DNA of 64,000 bases. It comes from Excoecaria cochinchinensis (taxonomy: Eukaryota > Streptophyta > Magnoliopsida > Malpighiales > Euphorbiaceae). Location: positions 10,494,501 through 10,558,500 of the forward strand of contig CANTUQ010000081.1 of NCBI GenBank assembly GCA_947683425.1. The letters are read 5' to 3'. The notes under the pieces are model-generated. The model ran no database searches. It was not told the origin of the DNA and was given only the letters and a program-made list of their open reading frames with translations. Positions 35,701-45,671 of this stretch are shown piece after piece; the first letter of the stretch is position 1; each line of letters opens with the position of its first letter. A program made the translations under genes and the position numbers.

Positions 35701-38700
35701 TTGTTTTGCTTTCGTCTATTGCCTTTAGTAGGATGGCCATGTAATTTCCAACAAGTCTACTTTGTATGGAGTAGCTTCCCACAATAATCAAGATGTAGAT
35801 GATTTTTATCAGAATTGGTAATCTTCAATTGTTCTTGAGAAATTTTTGCAATTAATCCAAATTTCTCAATTGGTGTTGTGTAAAGCATAGCACTTCTTCT
35901 GACTTCCTCTTGTGGAACATAGGAATGGGCTTCTTCAAGTGAGGAAAAGGAGTTGTACCAAGTACTTGAACCCTCATTTGATCAAATTCATTATTCAATC
36001 TAGCCAAAAAATCATAAACCTACTCCTTTTCAACCAATTTTAGAGTTGAACTGCATTTGCACTACAGCTTGCTTTCAAATTTTTGTAATAATCCAGTTCT
36101 TGCCATAAGCCACCCAATTCAACAAAATAATCTGAAACTGACATTTCACCTTATTGCCATGAATTTTGTTTCTAATTTCAAAAATTCAAGCATCATTCCT
36201 CATGCGTGAATAGGCAATTTTGGCTGCATTCCGTATTCTTTCTAGTGTCAAGTAGTAAATATTGTCTAGAAATCTGAGGTCACATGGAGTTGATGAACCA
36301 TGTCATAAAAAGTGAGTTTTCTGAGTCCCGGTGGTTGTATGTGGAGTAAAAAAGCAGCTGGGTGTTTCTTATCCCCATTAATGTAACCTAACAACCTTCT
36401 AACTTTGATAAACAATAAACAAACTCTAGACCAAGCTAGATATATACTGCTACCATCAAGTTTCACATAACTTGTTTGCATATAGGGGGTTTATTACTAA
36501 TTGGATTACTTTTTTCTATTGTTTTAGTGTATGCTATAGTAGCAAAAAAAGTACTGGAACAACAAAACAAAAGAAACCAGAATCAAACAGAAACTTAAAG
36601 TAATAGAGAGGCAGAAAACCCCATGAAAAAATCGAAAGTATGATCAATGTCGGAAAATAACTCAGAGTCAAAAATTGCTGGTGAAGTTGTCAAAAGAAGA
36701 ACCTACGTCAAACGGTGGCCATAGTAGGTTGTATTCGCTTCAGTCTCTGATGCATGAATAGTAACGAGCAGATTTCAACCAGCGCGTGCGCGTCACTCAT
36801 AGTTCCTCCAGTGACCGTATTTGGCGTGTAGACCAATCTACAAATGGCACATCCTTTGGGAATGGTGGTGTAAGTCATCTCTTACTCAAAATAGGAAAGC
36901 TCCAATTTTTGGTGTTCTAGGATTTTCAAACCATGCTAGAAAAATTAGAAATTTTTAACAAAAAAAAAAAAAAAAGGTTTTCTAGCTCTAATGTAATAAG
37001 AAGGAGAAAACTCAACTTCTTGACACATTTTAAAATATGTATTTTACCTATTGCAGGGAGGGAGAAAACTCTACCTTTTTAGAATGAGAAAACTCAACTT
37101 CTATAAAGTGCAAGGCTCTAATACCATGAAGATTTTTTAGAATAAAAATTTTACTAATCTTCTCATCTTACTATTCTAAGCATGAACAAGGTATACTAAT
37201 AGAAAAAACAAATCATATCCTAATAAAAAAAAAAAGATAAAAACTAATTAGAAAATATAAAGATAATTTTAACTAGCAATATAAAAAAAAATCCTAATGT
37301 AACTAGGAAAACCAACAGTTATCAACAAAGCTTCTAACCTCTATTTAAAGAGGCAGAATTCAATCAATAAAACTAAATCAAAATTTCCAGTACAAAGAGA
37401 TGGACACCTCTCTCTAATGAGTTCCAAGGTCCTTGCTCCCTTTAACGAAACTTGATTAATTGCCCAGTGTTCTAATCCACAACTTGAGACCATAACAATT
37501 TGTATAAGAGCCAAACACCATGGGCAATACAGACAAGAACTATGAGATGAAAGGCCCTTGTGCAGGCTGCCATTGATACAGTCGCACAATTCAAGTCGAG
37601 TGTGATCGCTGAGATTCAACAATTTTCACTCCAAATTTTTTTGGGTTTGATGGTTTGTTGGATTCAGAAAGTACCCATAAATTCATAAGTTCTACATTTA
37701 TCCAATTCCAACCTCAGCTTGATTTAGGTATATTCATTATAAATAGTGAAAGATTTTCAACAAGGAAATTTGGCTAGTGAAACCAGTGGAACAATGCAAC
37801 AAGTTGGATCAACTAGTACTCAAATTTAATTATGCATTTCAAAAACTAACATGGCTGCCACCTATTAAAAATTGTAACCATCGCTCGAGGACAAGCTCTT
37901 TTTCTAAGAGGGGAGTAATGTTATAGTTCTAGGTTTTAGGTTTATTAAAGCAACACTTTAGTTATAGTAATATTTATTTTTAGCAATAATATTTTAGTTA
38001 TCGTAGGATTTATTTTCAATTAGTGATTTATTTCTTATTTTAATATGTCCTAATTAGAAATAATTTATTATTTCCTAGTTGGAATATAATATTTTATTAG
38101 ATATTTCTAAGCTTTTAACCTCTATTTAAAGAGGCAGAATTTCATCAATAAAACTAAGTTAGAATTTCCAGTACAGAAGTACAAAAAGATGGGCAACTCT
38201 CTCTGACAAGTTCCAACATCCTTGCTTCCTTCAACGAGCTCAAAGGTACAATCTCCTTTTACAAGCTTGATTAATTGCCCGATGTTCTGATCCAAAACTT
38301 CGGGCCATAACAGTAACAATAAATCTATTGTCCCAATGTTCCATCTTAACATGTAAAACAAAATTTGTGTGCCATATTTTTATGACACTTAGTTTTCAAT
38401 AGCTAACTTCTTAGGACCTATAAATATTTTTCCACAACAATAAAGTGAAAGAGGCCTTTGGTTCACACAAGAAAAATTTGAAGGATAGAGAGATGTACCT
38501 TCAAAAGAATGTCCTCATATGTGACATTGGCATAAATAAGATGTGTGTTAGTCTTGTCATTTGGATTTTCTAGTATGGCCCTAGCAACCTAAGAACCAAA
38601 AAGAGAAATAAAGCAGTGATTAAGAAGAAAATTAATATTTGAACACATGAAAATAACAAGTACATTTATGAACTGCATACTTGGAACATTGGAGCTATTC

Positions 38701-41700
38701 CAGTACCTCCAGCAAGCATCCCAAAAGCTCTAACTTGGTTGGGTTGATACTTGAAACGCCCCTAGAAGCATCCCAAAATAGATCAAGTTTTTTTTTAAGA
38801 GATATATTAGCTACCAATTTTCTGGAAGATTTGAAAAATAAAATGAGAGCTAAATAAATTGATTATATAACTATCAAAAATCTTCTTGGAATATATTAAC
38901 TTGATTTTTCCAATCAATAACAAAACACAGAAGCAAATTTATATGGACAGAAACAGTTAAGATCAGTCTTTATTCATGTATTTATTTGGTTGCAATAATT
39001 AAATTATAAAGTTTTGAACTACATAATGGATGAATAGAACTTTTCCCATAGATTTCAACTGAATAAGATTCATGGCAAGCTAAACATTTCAAATGATTCT
39101 AAACTGTCTTATGAAGAAAGACTGGCAGTAAAGCAATTAAGTTGGAATATTAGTTTGACAGAACATTTTGGGATTTCAGAAATGTAGTGTAATTACCGCA
39201 TTAAGAAAAAGGTTATACTCATAATTTTTTATTATATTACGGTTTTTCAAAGCCTAGCCTAACCAATAAAACAAAATAATAATGATAATCATGATATTGT
39301 TCATCACAGCGGAGCGAAAAAGAGTTGGGTTCACAACTTTCACCACAAAGGTGATAATCATGCAACAGTATCATGATTATTCATCTAGGTAGTCTTTGAT
39401 GAATACTATCATGATTATAGGGACTAGCCACTAAGACAATAATCATGTGTAATTATCAAAGCCTTAACAATTTAATTTTTTTTTTCCACATATTCAATGT
39501 TATCTTGCTTATGATACAATAGCTCATACTTTATTAACGGACAAGTTTAACACCATGTTCATCACACCCTAAATTAATGGAGCCTTAAGCTTTAAAATAA
39601 CACTAATAAATCGATTTTGTTTATAGCTATAAGCCCACTTGTAAATCTTGGGCAGTCAAATAATCCAAGTGAGTGAAACTATTTCAAGTATTTCTGACAA
39701 AGGGGGTGATATGGCATCTATCACCTGTATCTTTTAATTTATGCACGACCTGAGTAGCTTATGTGATAATTTTAAAATTTTAATTGGCACTGGTGATATA
39801 ATATGGAACGTTTTATTAATGATATGTCGATGATTAATCTTTTGTGTTGATAAGCCATCAAATCATAAACCAGTTTTAAAATACCAAGTAACACAACTAC
39901 CATTTGGTAGCTGACTGATATTTTTAGCAGTAGAAATTTAAAAATGCTATGCTTTCTTGCTCTTAGCTTGTTCTTTATTTTCACCCTTTTATCTTTTGCA
40001 TAATTTACAAATGTGGCTCACAAGTATGCAGTCACCATAACCTTTGCACAATCTAGAACTGCATCATAAATAAAAATCACAGCCACAGCGTATTAAGTTA
40101 TCCTCTTTTAATAATGTCAGAGAACACCTGCTGAGGTTCATTTTGTATATGTTTTGAAATTCTAAAAGCATCACATACACTAAAAGTATAATTCCTGGGT
40201 CATAAATTACCTAGCATTAAACTAGCATCAAAGTATAAAGAAATTTCCTTTTCCTTTTCTTTTCTATCTTTCTTTCTTTCTCTATTTTTTTTTCCTTTTA
40301 ATATATTGGATGTGTTTGGCTGTATATGATGAGCATCAATTTTCCTTTTTATACAAAAAAACTAATGCGAAAAGCTAGGACCTTTCAGAAGCTTCTAGGT
40401 CTAAGGTAACCAAAGCTAAATTCTTGCTGTTAGCCTATAGCTCCTGTAACAAAATTCCTATTCAAGTCCTGCAGTCTGGTTGTTGTGTAACATTAACATC
40501 AAAATGCATAATCCATAAAGAGTATTTAAGTTACATGAAATCCAACTTATATATTCTGGTTGATTTTTGTCACTTTTCTGTGGTTAACTTGTATGACCTT
40601 CAGTCCAACCATATTAGCATTGGCAGAATGGATTCACTGCCAATAGCTTTATATAGACAGATGCTAATACAAAATACTTGACCAAGCTTGATTACTTCCT
40701 ACTTGATCAAGTCAATATGATACAACTGCCTAAGTCAAAATTTAGACTCTTTTTTTTTCTTCAAAAGAAATTAAAATTTAATACAACTTTCTGGGAATTG
40801 ATAAGGCTTGTATGACAATCAGTTAAAAAAATAAATTATATATAAAAAAAAAAAGAAATTGATGTATTCTCTGAACCACAATTTTTAAGGCACCAAGGAG
40901 TTATTCTAGCATGTTGAAAATAAAATTTCCTACAGTAAGACATAAAAGGAAAGAATATGGGAATTCTGATGGTGAAATGTGACTCAGGATAGGAAATAAT
41001 TCTACCTTGGGCCCCTTCACAGCCATGTAATCACCTTCACGCATCTCCCGGAAGTGATGGGACATTCTTCCTTGCGGATACATCTACGTGGAACTTTAAA
41101 ATGAGGATACCAAAAGGACCTATGTGACAGACAAATAAAATAAGAAGTGCATTTCAATTTTGTCAACCTTGATAACTAGTTCAAAGTATCCAAGATCAGA
41201 GTCCAAACTTGTGGGAGTGTATGGCTTGGTAACTTCGTCACCAAGACTGTCTTTTCCTCTGTTGAGAAAATAAAACATCTGAATTGCATTATCAGCATGA
41301 AAGACCATCAAACTATTAACAAGATACAAGTTGATGAATACAAGAAAAAGAGGAACTGGCCATATTCTGGAAATTACAAAAGTGAACTACACAGACCAAA
41401 CCTGCAACTTATATGTTGTCCAATTGGTAGCCCCAAAACTGAAGTTGGAGTGGGAAGAGCAAATCTGAATTTAGCCACATTATGACTGAGTTGGGTGCAC
41501 TTAAGAAGTTTAAATTCCTTGAATTTTTCAGGATCCAAGCAACCTGTCAACAAACACAAAGGTGTGAGTGAATTTGCAGATGCAGCCAATTAAGAGAAGC
41601 AATTTCTTTTCTGCATTAAAAGAGTAGGACATTAAGCAAAAAAGATAAGAATGAGAAAATAGAACCTTACATAAGTGACTAAAAGAAGGAAAGCGAAGAA

Positions 41701-43234
41701 CAAAACAAACTGACAACAGAAACAGCATGCTTCTTTTACACTAAAATAAGTTTTTGTCTTATGCAGGAACATAGCCATAAATTTGACTCAGTGGAGTAAA
41801 AAATTACAATGACTAATAAAAAATTCATTCATGCAAAAAATATGGGAGTAATTTAAAGTTTTAGGGGGTTATTTTTAAAAATAAAATAAAATTATAAGGG
41901 TGTGTTTTTTAATTTTATTTCTTAGTTGAGTGGGTCAATTTAAAAAAAAAAAGTTAAACTTGTAAGAATGTTTTTTAATTTTTCTTAGTTGCATGGGGCC
42001 AATAAACACTACTCAACAAAGCCTAGCTATGTCCCTGGTCCTATCATCTTCAAGACAAGTAGCATTCTTCTTTTACAGTAATTCCTGTAGCCGTGACATT
42101 ACCTGGTATTTTTCCTCTTCTTTGTTAGTTTCATCTGTAAGAATCCATCTAAACAATAAAGTTTCATTTCCCATCTTCAGTTCATGAGCCCAATGCAATC
42201 ATTGCATTTCATTTAATTAAGGTCTATAATATCTTACATGTTACTTATTCCTTTAGTATTATGCCTTATGAAAAGAATAGGGAAATAAAAATACACATGC
42301 TTAACACACATATTTTCTTTGCATAGCCTTGTAATCTGATTTCTGATGTACTAATGCCAAAATAATATTTTGTCATTTTCAGCTTAATCACATTCCAATC
42401 ATATTTGAACTTCATCTATACAAGTTTACCTGTACTATCTTCAGAAGAAATGCTTTCCCTAGAATTGAAGTCATAGCAAATAAACTTAGGCCTAGTTGAC
42501 TAATTAGAAAGAAAATTCACACATGATTTCATTTCCAACTAAAGTGCACCTTTGGCAGAACTGCTAACTTTTAGTTCATTTCATTTGGCATATAATTTCT
42601 GATGACTTATGGTCTAATTATTTGACAGAAATGATCATTCGGTGATTTGCATAATACTTCAGTTGTAAACCTCAATACAAGCATACATCTAAATTATTCT
42701 CTGTTTTCTTTTCCTCTCAAGAGAAAAAACTAATATTCTCTACTTATTAATTCTTGATTAAAAGTCTATCAAAAAAAAAATCTTGATTAAAAGTAATTGA
42801 GCTGCTTTTACTTATCTAAAAACAAAAATTGTTGAAATTAGCATTAAATTGGATATTAACATATTAGCACTATTTAACGGCCACCGAAACTAAAAGGTTG
42901 AGATTGCTAATAATACCTAAAATCAACGAATCCACCATTCGCACAACATATAATTATAATTTTAGATCCAAACAGATCAAATGCACCACAAAAATGGAAA
43001 AATTATCACAAAAACTAAAGCAAAAGCCTCGGATACAAATAACGAAGCAAAAGCGTACACTAAAAGAAAGAGAAAGTATTAAGAGAAGGAACAGAGAGAT
43101 TAAGAGAAGGAACAGAGAGTACTTTTAGGTTTCTTGTTAGTGACGTAAAAATAGTAAGCAGTTCCGGCACCAATGGCGACGAATGCGACGGCCATGCTTA
43201 TCATCGCCGCCCTCTGCGACTGTAAACCGTCCAT
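23701..43234 (-). CDS. CBR1: NADH-cytochrome b5 reductase 1
   Basis: This FAD enzyme of the ER membrane passes electrons from NADH to cytochrome b5 for desaturases and hydroxylases. Exons (minus strand): 43234-43123, 41543-41402, 41258-41168, 41083-41006, 38761-38681, 38588-38499, 30994-30929, 23960-23874, 23793-23701. They total 840 nt, 279 codons plus TAG, against about 281 in Arabidopsis. All eight introns are GT-AG and in phase. Residues about 11-31 form the N-terminal membrane anchor. KPYTPT (96-101) is the FAD-binding motif, QGRMSHHF (119-126) binds FAD phosphate, GGTGIAP (159-165) is the NADH-binding loop, and CGPPPM (253-258) is the nicotinamide-side motif. The protein ends in the family-typical MQFQF. 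Introns 6 (7504 bp) and 7 (6968 bp) are filled by retroelements; introns 2, 3, 5 and 8 are 80-143 bp. Nothing in the exons is broken. Confidence 0.97.
24366..24565 (+). pseudogene. LINE reverse-transcriptase C-terminal remnant
   Basis: The frame contains IRNECICRNRIEVMRESRLK followed by YFEHTHH. This matches the plant LINE tail pattern in which an IRNE...I...K.RE.RLRWFGHVQRRP segment closes the polyprotein. It lies in intron 7 of the reductase gene and ends at the target site of the Copia element at 24571. The rest of the LINE is not seen. Confidence 0.55.
24846..25900. other. Long leader or inserted LTR-like DNA inside copy 1
   Basis: After a run of 26 C residues (24846-24871) comes about 1 kb that copy 2 lacks. 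It repeats AACGCCCATTG-like words (near 25007, 25138, 25206, 25260 and 25285) and then shows an LTR-promoter-like stretch, CCTATTTAAATACTTA near 25480. It could be an inserted solo LTR, but the ends were not resolved. Confidence 0.3.
26663..27439. mobile_element. PIF/Harbinger-type MITE nested in Copia gag
   Basis: Inverted termini GGCTTCGCTTGGAATAAATG and GGCTCCGATTGGAACAAATG are flanked by TAA on both sides (26660-26662, 27440-27442), the 3-bp target usual for PIF/Harbinger. Many GAATTCAT-type palindromic words occur inside. Removing the 777 bp plus one TAA restores the gag frame across the site, which confirms the borders. Confidence 0.88.
27726..27910 (+). repeat. Tandem duplication of the gag zinc-knuckle segment
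   Basis: Two diverged copies of about 98 bp each hold GTGCCATACAAATGAGACTTG (first, one base varying) and GTGCCATACAAAGGAGACTTG (second, one base varying), followed by GGTTGACCTACTA. The relative at 35232-37327 has a single knuckle, so the duplication is specific to this copy. Confidence 0.75.
28286..28396. other. Intron spacer with second LINE-like scrap
   Basis: This short original intron segment lies between two retroelements. AAACGAGGATGCTTAAGATGG resembles the MRMLRWM segment of plant LINEs, so it may belong to the same old LINE as 24366-24565. This is weak evidence. Confidence 0.3.
28773..29755 (+). pseudogene. Ty3/gypsy gag, truncated
   Basis: From the ATG at 28773 there is a coiled-coil-like leader (LARLNRLERLDVETLNQ), then TAG at 28950 and TGA at 28959. 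The frame then stays open from 29040. The core has LELPVFDGENPDGWILRAE, FRSTQVGNLMEQLYSLRHTS and the FINGLQEEIKSELRL pattern of retrotrans_gag. A Ser/Thr/Pro-rich tail follows. The knuckle and all of pol are missing because the sequence joins the Copia fragment at about 29756. Confidence 0.88.
29756..30243 (-). pseudogene. Copia reverse-transcriptase fragment, antisense inside a gypsy element
   Basis: The frame shows the start of the Copia RT domain: HPGWHNAMIKELNAL, NHTWDLVDLPKGKKVVGCKW, ARLVAKGYAQTYGVDYSETF and YQLDIKNAFLHGDL. It then runs, after a small frameshift, into EQPPGFV. Another frameshift lies near 30160. The catalytic YVDD is not included. Both ends are blunt against gypsy sequence. 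Confidence 0.9.
30393..30928. other. Original intron 7 sequence of the CBR1 gene
   Basis: No transposon or gene signature was recognised here. It borders exon 7 at 30929 with the donor GTTAGT. Confidence 0.5.
30995..32128. other. Original intron 6 sequence of the CBR1 gene
   Basis: No gene. The segment at about 31062-31436 has ATGGGTTGGTATGGGC at the left and an inverted ATGGGTTGAGCCCAGC at the right, and could be an old MITE. No target duplication was found. Confidence 0.4.
32226..35121 (+). mobile_element. Copia element inserted in the older LTR
   Basis: The 5' LTR is 32226-32408 and the 3' LTR 34987-35121. Both run TGTT..GAAACC...TTGTGTTAAT, GTTTATTTCCTAAAGTAAT, and end TTTCAACA or TTTTAACA. 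A TGGTATTAGAGCC primer site follows the first and a GGGGAGGGAG tract precedes the second. Target sites are GGATT (32221-32225) and TGATT (35122-35126). The interior begins in integrase, so gag and protease were deleted. Confidence 0.88.
32505..34960 (+). pseudogene. Copia pol remnant (integrase to RNase H)
   Basis: Integrase end: YTPQQNGVAEIKN and NVPKHYWGEAV. A Ser/Val/Pro-rich linker is open at 33028-33291. RT start: WQEVMRVEIEALEKNGTWEL and NLPKGKKAVGC, ending in TAA at 33614. The RT core is heavily broken. RNase H end: ARSSAEAEFRSMVQGICELL, YYDNKSAISIAQNP and KHVEIDRHFIKEKL at 34585-34932. Many frameshifts and stops, and a missing YVDD segment near 33960, show it is dead. Confidence 0.85.
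35232..37327 (-). mobile_element. Gag-only Copia-type element, copy 2
   Basis: The orientation is minus. The 5' LTR is 37327-37127 and the 3' LTR 35424-35232 (TGTTGATAACTG...ATCTTCA). The primer site TGGTATTAGAGCC is at 37126-37114 and the polypurine tract TTGAGGGGGAG abuts the 3' LTR. A perfect 5-bp duplication AAGCT is present (35227-35231, 37328-37332). The interior carries gag only (near 36500-35600). Its first part has KLDGSSIYLAWSRVCLLFIK, clearly related to copy 1. No pol domain is present. Confidence 0.88.
38762..41005. other. CBR1 intron 4
   Basis: This 2244-bp intron is AT-rich with no transposon termini that I could recognise. ATCATGATTAT-type words repeat in both orientations around 39280-39450, which could fold as hairpins. 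No coding signal on either strand. Confidence 0.5.
41544..43122. other. CBR1 intron 1
   Basis: A 1579-bp first intron. A T-rich segment with duplicated TTTTTAATTTT..CTTAGTTG words lies at 41900-41995, on the minus strand an A-rich run. No gene or transposon end was recognised. Confidence 0.5.
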
Positions 43235-43493
43235 TATCGTGGCTCAGAATCAGAGCTTGTGAGTTTCTCTTGGCAGATTCAACTCCACCAAGAAAACAGG
43301 TTTCCTGCGACTTGGCAACAGAATTGGAGAGTCCGTTGCAGACAGTATTGTTAATGGCCACTTCCGTTTAATTTCAGATATTATTTTCATGAATATTTGC
43401 ATATTTAATATTTATACCATCAACGTTTTGAATTTGTAAATTTCTCTTGAATTTATCATTTGAATTTTTATTTTATTTATATAAAGGCCCAAT
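43235..43493 (-). promoter_or_regulatory. CBR1 leader and proximal promoter
   Basis: This is the space between the reductase start codon (43232-43234) and the Mutator-type inverted repeat at 43503. The part next to the ATG is GC-balanced like a leader, and from about 43375 it becomes AT-rich. TATATAAA-like sequence (minus-strand reading of TTTATATAAAGG near 43475-43486) could act as a TATA box but would be far from the ATG. The start site is not visible. Confidence 0.4.
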
Positions 43494-43653
43494 GTAATTG
43501 AGGGGACAAAGATTTGATTGGGACTTTTTAAAAAACTATTTACAAAAATAGGGTTTATTTGAAAAGTAATTTCGGTTTAGGATTGCGTCAGAAGCCACAA
43601 CTGATACCTGCGGCTTCTAACGATGGGACCCGCGAGGTGGATCAATTTTCTTT

Positions 43654-43686
43654 GTTGATGCCGCAGCTGTCAGCTGCGGCATCAAC
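43654..43686. repeat. 33-bp palindrome in the left arm
   Basis: GTTGATGCCGCAGCTG and its exact inverse CAGCTGCGGCATCAAC are separated by a single T, giving a perfect 16-bp stem. The right-arm partner at 44740-44772 has the same structure with one mismatch. Neighbouring AGAAGCC...GGCTTCT forms a second small palindrome in each arm. Confidence 0.9.
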
Positions 43687-44089
43687 AAATATATATATAT
43701 ATATAATTTTTTATTTTTTTAAATAATAATTTAATAATAAATAATATTAATATTATTTATTATAATAAAATAAAATTATAATTGAGATAAAATAAAGTAG
43801 AAAATATATTTATTAAATATAATAATATAATTATGATAGAATAATATTTAAATAATATATGAAACGAAACTTTATTTTTTAATTGTCCAGTTATAAATTT
43901 TACAAAAAATATTAAAATTTTTATAAGATTTTAATATTTTTCTTGTATTTTTATTTTTTATGTATAAAGTAGGAAATTTATAGATTGTATAATATAAAAA
44001 TTTTATAAGTAGCTCAAACAAACAATTTATTGCAAAATAAAATAATTAAGAAATATAAATTTTTATAAATGCATGAAACAATTACCATA

Positions 44090-44125
<36 letters not shown>

Positions 44126-44669
44126 ATAATGGATATTTTTAAAAAACAAGATACTAATAGAGATAAAAAAAATTATGTATTTTTACAAAGATATTTTATA
44201 ATTGATTACAAGTAATTTTGTGTTTTTGTTAAATAAATTAGTAATAGATAATAAAAAAAATCAAAATGTTACTTTTTAGAAAGGCAACTGTTATAAAATG
44301 ACAAATATCCGCCAACTCATATTTAAAAAGTTAACAAAATACTTAAAGCCAGTTGTTACAATAAAAAAAATCACTAGTTTCTTTCAACAATTAAACTATT
44401 ATTCTTGTATTTTTATTTTTTATGTGTAAAGTAAGAAATTTATAACTATAAAAAAAATATTAAAATCTTATGAAAATTTTAATATTTTTTGTAAAATTTA
44501 TAACTGGATAATTAAAAAATAGAGTTTCATTTTGTATATTATTTAAATATTATTCTATAATAATTATATTATTATATTTAATAAATATATTTTTTACTTT
44601 ATTTTATCTCTAATATAATAAATAATATTAATATTATTTAAAAAAAATAAAATAAGGGGCAGCAGGTAG

Positions 44670-44672
44670 GCA

Positions 44673-44739
<67 letters not shown>
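44670..44739. repeat. TA dinucleotide microsatellite
   Basis: About 34 uninterrupted TA units lie just inside the right palindrome of the inverted-repeat element. The matching left position (43687-43705) has only about nine units, so the two arms differ mainly here. Confidence 0.95.
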
Positions 44740-44743
<4 letters not shown>

Positions 44744-44932
44744 ATGCCGCAGCCGACAGCTGCGGCATCAACAAAGAAAATTGACCCACCTTGTGGGATC
44801 CACCGTCAGAAGCCACAGGTGTCAGTTGTGGCTTCTGACGTACCCCTACTTTCGGAATTACTTTTCAAACAACCCTATTTTTGTAAATAGTTTTTTAAAA
44901 AACCCCAATCAAATCTCTGTCCCGTAATTGAG

Positions 44933-45671
44933 CATATGTATGTTTCGGTTCATAAATGAAAACTTTCGTATTCCCACTAATTTCTTTTGCATTGTATTAT
45001 TTCTAATTAGATTACATAAATTAGAATTATAAAAGAAAACCTCTATAGAGCAAAATGGTTAAGTGGAGATCCAAATATAATTAGTCTTTTCTTTTATGTA
45101 ATCATTCATTTTACCTAAATTTGACAAATTAATCTCTCTTTTGGCTTGAAAAGGTCAATGTAAAAAGTCTATAATTATATTATATTTGTATGCTTTATAA
45201 TTATGCGATATATATAAAATGCATACCAATGAATGCATACCGGAGTTCTTTATAGAATGATTTGTTGACTAAAGTTAAACCCATATTATATCAAATTAGC
45301 TAACCCATTAGCTTGTTGACCAAAGTCAAAGCTAATGGATCGAGATACAAGATTGGACAATGCGTATATGATATGCATGCATCAAGAGATGATAACCTAT
45401 TGATCTAATAGTTGTATAAAGATACAATTGGTATAGAGAAACCTACCTTTTAAGGGTATATAATTTGATTTATTGATCAAAGTTAAAGTCAAATTTCATA
45501 CCAATGATTAGATATTGGCTCGCTAGGAAAACCACCGAATTTTTTCGGATCATATAGCGAGAGCTATTAATTTACAATAAAATAATAAGAGTAAAATTGA
45601 TTAATTAAAGACCTAATTAATGCATACATAAACATGAACAAGGGTATTTATCATAAATACATAGAGGATAG
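44933..45671. other. Spacer before the split Copia element
   Basis: Repeated words TTGACTAAAGTTAAAC, TTGACCAAAGTCAAAG and TTGATCAAAGTTAAAG occur at about 45265, 45315 and 45475, which suggests a worn LTR or leader of the following Copia element. No ends were found. No gene. Confidence 0.35.

Larger units (their letters stand above)
32134..38312 (+). mobile_element. Old LTR element hosting two Copia insertions
   Basis: LTR2 is continuous at 37919-38312 (TGTTATAGTTCTAGG...GGCCATAACA). LTR1 is split into 32134-32225, 35127-35231 and 37333-37497 by two later elements, and the three pieces align to LTR2 in order. A primer-site-like ATTTGTATAAGAGCC follows at 37498. Only about 420 bases of interior remain before a GAGGGGAGTAA tract. 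The outer target sites are ATAAC (32129-32133) and GTAAC (38313-38317), one mismatch. The element lies in intron 6 of the minus-strand reductase gene. Confidence 0.82.
43503..44923. mobile_element. Mutator-type long inverted-repeat element
   Basis: Termini GGGACAAAGATTTGATTGGG and GGGACAGAGATTTGATTGGG (inverted) are flanked by a perfect 9-bp duplication GTAATTGAG at 43494-43502 and 44924-44932, the Mutator signature. The two arms match for roughly 500 bases each (about 43503-44020 and 44395-44923), leaving a loop of about 370 bases, so the 1421-bp element could fold into one long hairpin. Each arm also contains its own small palindromes. There is no coding capacity. It sits 269 bases upstream of the CBR1 start codon. 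Confidence 0.92.

Noticed and set aside
43137..43361. Minus-strand frame of 74 codons upstream of CBR1
   Set aside because: It overlaps exon 1 in a different frame. The conserved protein starts at 43234 and splices in phase, so this frame is chance.
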